A model generated the notes under the pieces. The model was not told where the DNA came from, searched no databases, and worked only from the letters and a program-made list of their open reading frames with translations. Below are positions 55,795 to 64,000 of a stretch of 64,000 bases of DNA, piece after piece. The stretch comes from Molanna angustata (lineage: Eukaryota; Arthropoda; Insecta; Trichoptera; Molannidae), in contig OY754969.1 in NCBI GenBank assembly GCA_963576475.1, positions 23,985,286 through 24,049,285 on the forward strand, in the 5' to 3' direction. Both the position numbers and the translations under genes were made by a program. Each line of letters opens with the position of its first letter. Position 1 is the stretch's first letter.

Positions 55795-55876
55795 AAGCAC
55801 CTAGTGTGGGGTTAGAACTCGCTATCACTGGATTAGATACTAAGCCAGTGCGATGCCCGCTCAGTCACCGTCCAAT
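55795..55876 (-). mobile_element. tRNA-like SINE head (SINE-C)
   Basis: The minus strand reads a tRNA-like segment: GGTGACTGAGCGGGCATCGC (A-box-like) and GAGTTCTAACCCCACACTAG (B-box-like), separated by an arm GTATCTAATCCAG. Box spacing fits a tRNA-derived SINE head. It is not an intact tRNA gene: the acceptor stems do not close convincingly. Confidence 0.6.
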
Positions 55877-55884
55877 CTAAAGTA

Positions 55885-56115
55885 TTATTAGTTGCATGTA
55901 ACACATGAGATCCAACTGTCGATGGTGATATTATATTTATAGTGTAAGAATACGTAAAAATCCATGCGTTATATATAAAAAAAATAAAAGTACCTACCCA
56001 ACTATAAAACCTTAATACCAAATTATTGAATAAATTAAAATATTTTTTGTTCCAATACAAAACATGTATGTCAGGATAGGATAGTGTGAATTTCGGTTCT
56101 TTTTTCCTACCCAAA
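55885..56115. repeat. dispersed repeat I, copy 2 (inverted)
   Basis: The reverse complement relates to 17075-17270: TTGCATGTAACACATGAGAT, CCAACTGTCGATGGTGATAT, CAAATTATTGAATAAATT, TGTCAGGATAGGATAGTGTG and CTTTTTTCCTACCCAA. Confidence 0.65.
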
Positions 56116-56172
56116 TTAGGTAAAAAACTTGATGCACACACAGACAAACATATTTATTTAGTTATTTAATAT

Positions 56173-56335
56173 TGCTACTCGGGCAACTAACAGGTACTAT
56201 GTCAAATATTAATTTAACACGCACCCAATAACAAGTTGCCACATTCTGGAGACTTACGATATTAATCGTCTCACAGATGCAGACTGAAAACTCAATTAAA
56301 AACTGTGTCTCCACCGGGAATCGAACATATAACAT
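56173..56335 (-). mobile_element. SINE-B copy, head truncated
   Basis: The plus strand reads CGGGCAACTAACAGGTACTA, GTCAAATATTAATTTAACAC, CACCCAATAACAAGTTGCCA, GACTTACGATATTAATCGTC and the B-box complement GGGAATCGAA. It then passes abruptly into another repeat at about 56326 (GCGAAGCCTCTAAGTTGGTA ... CAAAGTTGGAAAAGCC), whose inverted relative lies near 16340. Confidence 0.85.
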
Positions 56336-56542
56336 AATATATGATGCGAAGCCTCTAAGTTGGTATTTTTCGACTTCAAAGTTGGAAAAGCCACGCAAAA
56401 AGTCCACAACGCCTTACAAAATTCCTTCACAAACGGGCCTATAGTTATTTATTACTGTGGATTTATTAAAAATAAATCCAAACTGCTTTGTTGAATTTTC
56501 TTTAAATATTTGTATGTATTTGATTACTTATTTATTTATTTA

Positions 56543-56690
56543 ATATTCGTTCTCGGGCAAACTTACAGGTACAAGGTATGTCAAATATTAATTTAACATG
56601 CACCCAATAACAACTTGGAGACTTCACAGATCCAGACTGAAAACATAATTAAATAACCGTGTCTTCACCGGGAATCGAATTGTTATTATC
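56543..56690 (-). mobile_element. SINE-B copy, internally deleted
   Basis: CGTTCTCGGGCAAACTTACAGG, GTCAAATATTAATTTAACATGCACCCAATAACAA as contiguous blocks, then a direct jump to CTTGGAGACTTCACAGATCC and the GGGAATCGAA B-box complement. The middle part present in the 30893 copy is missing. Confidence 0.8.
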
Positions 56691-56899
56691 ATGACACCAA
56701 TTCATATTTTTTTTTTGAAAAAATTACATCACTTTGATATTGCACTACTCACTTGTATTTTAAGATATATAGAGTGTATAAATGATTCCTTTCAATTTTT
56801 ACCCAACGCAAAAGGCAGGTTTAACATTTTTGATACACTCAACATCAACATCAAATGGTGACATCACGATTACAACCTACATACTTAATTGTTCGGACA

Positions 56900-57190
56900 T
56901 ATATATTAGGCCTTTCCACTCCAACACATTGCAGCAGCAATTGCCACGTCATTTGTCACAAGCAAGCATTTCTCGTTACATCCCTGTACAATATTTCGGC
57001 AGAAGATGGTTATCATATTGGGCCTCCCCGCAATCGTAAGATTCATCTTCTCGTCTTATACCCCACCTGTACAACTTCATTTTTTACCTTGTGATACCTA
57101 CACGGAGTTTATTCAGTGTTTTCCATGTGCGGTAAGGTATAGAAGGTGTCCCGGTCCCGAAATCTCCGACAACTTGTTTCGACCTCCACT
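56900..57190 (-). pseudogene. LINE 3' end, family L, copy 2
   Basis: The reverse complement matches 28360-28655: TTGCAGCAGCAATTGCCACG, CATCCCTGTACAATATTTCG, CTACACGGAGTTTATTCAGT, GTTTTCCATGTGCGGTAAGG and GGTGTCCCGGTCCCGAAATC. Plus-strand frames of 79-92 codons across it are shadows of this element. Confidence 0.75.
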
Positions 57191-57194
57191 TTTC

Positions 57195-60100
57195 AACCTT
57201 CTAAAAAGTTATTCAAAAATGGCATATGGTTCTTTTGGATATAAAAATCAGGTTGGTATTCACTATACCATTCGTGACATATAATGCTCATTTAAGAACT
57301 AAATCATTACATTATACATACGGAGATGCACATCACGCTCTTTCTCTCTTTTTGGAGTAAGCGGTTACGATGGACCATACACTTATGTCTTTGTTATTTT
57401 TTTTTTCTTTTTGTCTTTTTTTGTTTGTTAATTATGAACGATCCTTATGTAAAACTTTAATAACATTGTTGAGCCATTTTTATTTCTGGCTGGCCTCCTT
57501 TTAGAATTTATTGACGAATACTGATGAATGTGTATATAGTTGGTAGTGTATATTGAATAAAAATAGATTACTAAAGTAATATTCTAAATAATATCATGTC
57601 TTTGAATAAAATTTCCTCGTAAGAATATAAGATGTTCCTTTGGAAATGATTATTCAGACGTATTTGAGATCTTTGAAATGTATTTAATATTGTAACATCA
57701 GTAAGAACCAAAGGAAATAAATGTCCTTTCAAAACAAATATAGAGCCCTTATCTTTCAGTATTATCAAATTTCGGATTGGAGCTCTGGACTCTCGATTGG
57801 ATTTTAAACGTTACCTCTGTGTGCCATTTCGCATGTTATTTATTGACCATTATGGCAGCCAATTTCATGGCTTTGCTTCAGTGCATCTAAAATAGTTATG
57901 TACAGTAAATACGTTTTAAAATAATGAAATATTTATTCATTTTAATTTTGTGTATTCTTATAGATACTACTTTCACATCAAATTCATATAATAAAATCTC
58001 AAAACTTTATACAGAATTTATAAAGTACGTTCTGTATATAACAAAAAATCATTTGCCTTCACTTTTTTAGTAAAATGTTTTTTTTTTTTTATTTTTATTT
58101 TGATTTTTGATATATTTTTAGGCGTTTGTCTATTGTAACGTTTGTCTATTGTAATATTCAAAAACGAGTCATTGGGTTAGTACATACTTATTGATGTGCA
58201 ACTTGTTTCTAACCGATATTTTGAAAATGAACCTATCTCAGTTAGATTCGAAGCCTTTGCTCAATTATTGTTCTACTAAAAGGATGCCATATAGATGTGT
58301 TGTTTTCTTCCTTCTTACTTCCGATGGCTATATGGTGTTGTTTGTGTCATAAAATTAACATGTATTTTTTTTATCTGTGTGTGAAATTTTAAAACTGTGT
58401 TGTTCACGTACAAAGGCTTTGTATGTTCGACGGTGCATAGGAAAAAATTATAAGTGCACTTATAATACAATAACATACTTCAGAATTCGACATAATTTCC
58501 TTTAAAAATCCTTTAATTTCAACAAAATTTATGTACGTTGATATGTTATAAAAATATAAAAATACTTGGTCAAAGTTCTATTATATTTATTGGATTATTG
58601 ACGCGTTTTGTGCAAAGCACATCGTCAGAATAATGCTCTACAAGACTGAGACTAGTGGTTATATACAAAATTTACATGACAGGTGTATAAAAATGTTGGT
58701 TTTTGAACGGTTGAAAAGAAATTATATAATGCAAATGAATCTATACAAATCTACGTTTTAATACAATGAAAGTAGTTGGGTCATTTATGTAGGTGACAAA
58801 TTATATATAACTTTTGATTCATTTTCATAGAAATATTTTACATACAGCTATTGGTTTAATATTAATATCTCTTTGTGGCTTCGTACAATGCGATGTACTG
58901 TTGAAGAACCCACGGTCTGATTCAGTGACCCTAAATATTCATTCAAATGGAAGACGTTTAGCAAAATAAAGAAGTATTTAACCCAAAAGTTTCCCTTCTG
59001 ATTGAACTAAACATCTTACATCTTGATCAGGTTGATGTTGAAACTAAAACTTCAAGTAATCCCACGAAAAATATAATCAATATAAAATAATAAATAAATT
59101 AAAATATTTTTGTAATTTATTTCAGAAGTACAAAATGAATATATTGTTGTAGTAACTCTGTGGAAAATTATATAGTTAATGTGTTTTTGATTAATTTATC
59201 ATTTTACCTTAAAGTGTCAATTCTAAATTTATTTATTTTGAACCTTTAAAATAAAATGTTTTGTTTATTAAAAACAAATAATCAATATTAATATTAATTT
59301 AAGTGATTTTTATCGTAATTTAATGAATTGATTTCAAAGACATTTCGATTTTAATTTCAGACTTTATACTATTTTCATTTATACAGCGATTAATTTCGAA
59401 AGTTTTCCGAATTTCGTAGCTTGTTATCAGATTTGAGTCATTATACATGGGTAGTCAATTGTTTTTTTTTTTTACGATTTCATGCGGTTCTTCTAGGTTA
59501 AAAATATCGCATATTGAAAAATTAATGGAAACCGGTCGGAAGTATTTCTTTGAAGAAAATCTTCTATTATTTCAAGACGACATGACATAGTAAAAGTCAT
59601 TCCAATAAGGGAGGTATTTGTTCAAGTCCTGTCTGAGAAGTCTCCGCTCTGTTCTCCCGTGGGATGACTGTTCCTCCATATTTCGTTTCAATTTTGAAAA
59701 AAAAACCAAGATTGAAAAATTTCCTATCGCTTATTACCTCACACATCGCCCCAGGAATATATAGGTATAGCGGGTACCTTGAAAGCAGGCTTAATACAGA
59801 TTTTCAATGGCGTTTTGATAAATATAATGAATTGTTAAGAGAATATTATTGATTTGTCTGAAATATTAAATATACTTGAAATGAAACATTTGGTAAATCG
59901 TTTTTTTAATAAAATATATTTATGTTTCTCGAAATACTCATAAAAAATATTGTATTTTTAACACTTAAAAATAATGTACCTACTTGTTATTTTGGAACTT
60001 TGTACCTATCATATACTTTGTACCAAACTCATATTAAATATTATATCGAGAGGATATCTTACACAGAATTTTTTCTTGATCAAATAATTATGTCCAATTC

Positions 60101-60285
60101 ACAACACAACACATTTGGTATTAATTCAATTTATTTCACATTGACATTAATGGAATCAATTTTTTTTTCATCAATTCACATTGATAAGAAGATTGTAAGT
60201 AAAAATAGAGCTGATTATTATTTCGCACTCAGTGGCAATTCTTTCTATAAATATCTTAAGTTATTTTGATAGGTATAATAATAAT
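57195..60285. other. A+T-rich spacer, no supported gene
   Basis: About 3 kb without a motif-bearing frame. A 115-codon plus frame at 59922-60269 is A+T-rich and motif-free. A short inverted block GACGCGTTTTGTGCAAAGCA near 58600 stands out in composition but has no second copy by eye. Confidence 0.45.
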
Positions 60286-60700
60286 AATAATATGTCTTTG
60301 TATAGCGCCGTTTAATGATTCGAGATCATACCAAGGGCGCTGATAGTTTAATGTTGTGTTGCTCTCTGAAACAAAGCTGTTTTTAATCCTTTAGTGAAAG
60401 TGCTCTTGCTTTGAGCACTGCGGACATCTAGAAGCAGTGAATTCCACTTAATAGGACCACTCACACTAAAGCATCGGTCATAGTAAGCCACTTTGTTGAC
60501 TCTGTCCAACTCCTTTAAGGAATCGTTACTCTGTGATCCAGACGACCTGAGTGTGAGATGCCTCCCAGAGAGATCTCTTCTCTGACACAGCTCTTGTATA
60601 TATTTTGGTGCCAGGTTGTTAAAAGCATTATATACTGTCAAACAAATTTTGTAAACAATTCGCTCTGGACACTTCAACCAGTGTAATTCGTTTAGTAGTG
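60285..60700 (-). pseudogene. CR1-like LINE C-terminal domain
   Basis: The minus strand is open for 109 codons (60677-60348): VYKICLTVYNAFNNLAPKYI, QELCQRRDLSGRHLTLRSSG, then VNKVAYYDRCFSVSGPIKWN, SLLLDVRSAQSKSTFTKGLK and TALFQRA. This is the recognised C-terminal tip of CR1/L2-like LINE polyproteins (Y.A.N.LAP.YI ... LRSS ... DR.FS..GP..WN.LP...R...S...F...LKT.LF). A diverged second copy is at 6118-6340. The 3' end carries a TAATAATAATAATA tract. RT catalytic parts are absent. Confidence 0.88.
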
Positions 60701-60994
60701 GAGTTATGTGACATCGTAGTGGAGTTATGTGATAGGTATATGGAATATATGGGATGAATGAAATATATATGTTTTTTTAAGTGAGAATATAAAACTCAGA
60801 TATCAACTTTTTATACAGTAAAAAATCGACATGTGACTTAATAAAGAAACAGTCTTTAAGCAACTAATGATTTTATTTTCACAAGCTGAATTTCAAATTA
60901 TAATAAATAATTGGTGTCTTATTCGGTTACATTTTGGCTGTAAAAGTGTTACATGTATTTAAAATTGTATAATATATATTTTACTTTGTATCGC

Positions 60995-61150
60995 TTCTCG
61001 GGAAACTAACAAGGTTCTATGTACGTCAAATATTAATTTAACACGCACTCAATTTCAAGTCTCACAGATCAAGACTGAAAACACAATTAATATGTGTCTC
61101 AAAACGGAATCGAATCTGGGACCATCGAACCACGGAGGCCGACATGTTGG
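60995..61150 (-). mobile_element. SINE-B copy, diverged
   Basis: CTTCTCGGGAAACTAACAAG, GTCAAATATTAATTTAACAC, GTCTCACAGATCAAGACTGA, AAAACGGAATCGAATCTGGG and the head complement GGTTGAACCA. Several internal deletions relative to the 30893 copy. Confidence 0.8.
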
Positions 61151-62150
61151 TTGAACCATACATAACTTTTATTGAACACTTTTAATAAGCTGCATTTAAC
61201 AAAAAAAATATTTGAATATTAATATTTATAAAATTTTTGTCGGGGTTATAAAATAGATAATATATTCGAAATTTAATCAATAAGCAATATTGCATTGAAA
61301 ATCCAGTTTAACCTAAACGAAATACGCGGTGGATTGGATTCAAGATGGATTTTTACAAGTATAAGGATTTTCGGATTTATTTTTCGATAATAGAATGCTT
61401 CATTTAGTCATCTTTACCGGATTTCATCCCGAAAAAAATGACGAATAAGATTGAAATATTTAAAATCTGTTGCTAGGTATTTTCATAGAGATCCTATATC
61501 AAATAAAAGTACAAATATGAAAAAAAAATCGGGAAAAATTTAGAAAATATGTACATATTATTTTCTTGTTATTTAATACTAATTTTGTAATTCGTTGAGG
61601 TGAGTCCTTTTTTCGAATTTCGATTTAGTTATTTAAAATAAACTGGATAAAAAATGAACTAATCATTCTCTCATATTAATCAATTTTTCAATCAACATAA
61701 AAATTATCAAATAATTATTTAACCATATTTCTTCAGCGTTCTTCTACTATCTCCTTCCTCGTTTATATCATCAGTTGGTTCATTGTTGTTTTTTATTTTT
61801 CTTCTTAAATTAGAACTGGTAGGTACCGGTTGGTGGGTTTAAGTTGCTTGGGTTAGTTTTGAGAGAGTGCCTTGTGGCAATTAATCCGCTTTTGTACAAT
61901 CTGTCGTACAAAATTTGAATGAACAAATAACCTATCAAATGATATTTAAAAAGTATTCCTCCATATATTAGAATTTTTACGACCGAACATTTTGTCCGAG
62001 GTGTCTCGGTATTATCTAATAGTGCTTTCTTATAAAAGTCTAATAGTGCTTTCTTATAAAATAGCTTCTTTAAGACCTTGATAATTTTTTTTATCATTTT
62101 AAAATGGATGTCTACTCTGTAAACAAGACATCAACAAGGCTTACTATTTT
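61150..62150. other. A+T-rich spacer, no supported gene
   Basis: A 95-codon minus frame (61810-62097) includes a 24-bp local duplication (TAATAGTGCTTTCTTATAAA at 62018 and 62042) and no motif. Confidence 0.5.
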
Positions 62151-62925
62151 TCGAATATTTTTATTATTGCATATGCGCAAACATTGGATTTTTTTCCCTG
62201 TCGGGAGTCAAAGGTATTTTTTAACAGATTTTTAATTATCTCAATAGAGACGAAGTTGGAATATTTACTGTAGAAGAACCGGGAAATCAAGGTACCTACA
62301 GGGCTTACGACCTGTCATCGGCTGATTTACGTGATCACTTTATGCGCTATTTTTACTTTTTTTCACCAATTCCGCCTTTTATTGATTTCCCTATCAATCC
62401 ATTTTTTTCGATAGTTCTATATCTTTTATTGATATTTTTGTTCTTGAAATAAGCTGTTTTTTACCGTTGCCATCTATGAAGAAACTTTTATTTTTTGTAA
62501 CGCACTCTATTGAGTAATTGGTTCGTGAACAAAGAAAGCCACAGTTCATGAGGTAACAATGCTTTGCCTAAATTTCAGCCCTGAACTGCGCCAGGAATTT
62601 TATTTCATTTTGGGCTTGTCATAAAAATATCATTGACAGGGGAAAAATCCAATGTTTGAGTAAATGCAACTATAAAAATATTCGATTAAATAAATAAATA
62701 TTTGATTGTCACGTCATCTTATTGAGAAATTGGTTCGTGAACAATGAAAACCAAAGTTATTATACATGAGGTAACAATGCTTTAGCATAGATTTCAGCAC
62801 TGAACTGCGCCAGAAATTTCCTTTCATTTTTGGCTTGTCATAAAAATATCATTGACAAGTAAAAAAATCCAATGTTTGAGTAAATGCAACTATAAAAATA
62901 TTCGATTAAATAAATAAATATTTGA
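62151..62925. mobile_element. repeat C copy 6, with outer TIRs and a 220-bp tandem duplication
   Basis: The left end TCGAATATTTTTATTATTGC and the right end complement TCGAATATTTTTATAGTTGC (ending 62685) continue as inverted repeats of about 50 bp (CAAACATTGGATTTTT..CCCTGTC). The core has CTCAATAGAGACGAAGTTGG and GCTTACGACCTGTCATCGGC. The right-hand 220 bp (about 62466-62685) is repeated in tandem at 62686-62905, each ending CTATAAAAATATTCGATTAA. This is the only copy showing both outer ends. Confidence 0.8.
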
Positions 62926-62929
62926 TTGT

Positions 62930-64000
62930 CCCGTCATATTATGTACAAATATGTAGGAAATGATGTCGTAATTTAATGATTTCATTAAAAATACCCAAAG
63001 ACACCGTCAGAGTGCAAAATTATGAATAGAATCTCGGAGGATTAAGGGACAAAAGGGCGCGGATTTTAAATTTGTTTGTCTTGGGAAACTAATCTTCCGC
63101 CGACAAGGAAGAGTGACAAAAAATGGATTCCTCTTTTTTATATTGTTTTCATCCACTCGCCGCAATTTATCTTTATTATTAAGTTAAAAAAAAAACACGG
63201 GAACGCGTTGACACAATGCCCTTAAATTAAACTTTATTGTTGCCATCCTACCTACCATCCTTACCGACCACAAAAGAAGACAAAAGTTAATATATCAGCA
63301 CCTAGATTGTGCTATATAATAATAATCTGAATAAAAAGAGCGGAAAGTTCGGAGGCGCTATAAGCTGAAAGAGCGCGGGGGTGTGAACTATGAAGAGATG
63401 AAAACAATATTAAAATACGGCGTGACGCCGTTAGGAATATCTATGTATCTTCCACGTGAGTGAATTAAACAACGCGTAATACGTTATACAAGTATTATGA
63501 CTAGTGATATCGAAATGTAATATGAATCTTTTACAGTTTTTAATTTAAGTAAATTTTTTATCTCAAAATATAGTTACCTACACAACAAATATGATACCTT
63601 TGATTATAATATAATATGTTATTCGATACTCTCTAATAAATTTACTACTACATTCATAATGGAGTGCCTTATTCATAGGTGATACGAGACTGGTTTGTGG
63701 GTACACACGCACGTGTCGTTTTTTTTTTCATTTGTAAGGTAGTGCACACCCGCTCACCTGTCACTTGTTACCCCACATCGTGTAAAATGCGCGTATTTAA
63801 TGCGTGGTATGTATGCATTTGATAGTCTATGTCCTGATGTAAATTAAAGGTTCGATGATAATGTTATGATAATTATTTGCACATAATTCTTAAACTATAT
63901 ATATGTAAAAAATCTTCTATGTACAAGCATTTTATGATTTTTGAAAAATGGAAAAATAGATAGTGTACCGACATTAAAATTATTGTTATAAATATGTTAT
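62930..64000. other. spacer with a second copy of repeat H
   Basis: The segment 63660-63790 shares ACACGCACGTGTCGT, ACACCCGCTCACCTG and CCCCACATCGTG with 26640-26770 (repeat H, copy 2). The rest has no recognised feature. A slightly G+C-richer part at 63330-63450 (GAGCGCGGGGGTGTGAAC) is unassigned. Confidence 0.5.

Overview
This is insect-like nuclear DNA from a gene-poor, repeat-rich region. The evidence is the high A+T content, frequent short tacc/tagg runs, tRNA-derived SINEs, many 5'-truncated RTE-like and CR1/Jockey-like LINE ends, hAT and MITE elements, and one complete Ty3/gypsy element. I could not support any ordinary host protein-coding gene. The insect order cannot be fixed from the sequence. 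Host candidates are limited to one ambiguous open region (27509-27908) and two compositionally distinct blocks without an identified product (9420-9840 and 36663-36890).

The main feature is a full-length LTR retrotransposon on the plus strand at 44360-52450 (8,091 bp). It has two 421-bp LTRs that read identically, a 4-bp target duplication GTTA, a purine-rich PPT, an intact gag (328 codons) and an intact pol (protease, reverse transcriptase, RNase H, integrase) in the -1 frame. Gag ends in a C-X2-H-X9-C-X3-C motif rather than the usual CCHC knuckle, which together with the pol sequence points to the CsRn1 clade of Metaviridae. The element has about 2 kb of A+T-rich leader and about 1.1 kb of 3' non-coding sequence. 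It has no env. Identical LTRs and uninterrupted frames indicate a very recent insertion.

Layout, left to right. 1-840: an 18-bp minisatellite and a 140-bp tandem repeat. 1-10 kb: RTE-like and LINE 3' fragments. 10-17 kb: a SINE-A copy, a foldback element hit by a second SINE-A, a small TIR element, an RTE fragment and a repeat-C copy. 17-25 kb: LINE remnants, a MITE with an 8-bp duplication, and a LINE reverse transcriptase split by repeat C with a 14-bp duplication. 25-31 kb: a second foldback element carrying SINE-A, a LINE 3' end, a 422-bp hairpin element and a SINE-B. 33-41 kb: more RTE/LINE ends and a 63-A tract. 41.6-44.3 kb: an RTE end with a 16-bp duplication, a decayed hAT transposon and a GC-rich MITE. 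44.36-52.45 kb: the LTR element. 52.5-53.5 kb: a roughly 115-bp satellite. 53.7-63 kb: RTE and LINE ends, several SINE-B copies, and palindromic and tandem copies of repeat C.

The parts do not form a pathway. They record layered transposition: SINE-A into foldback elements, repeat C into a LINE, and the gypsy element next to a satellite array. I found no CRISPR array, operon, rRNA or intact tRNA gene.
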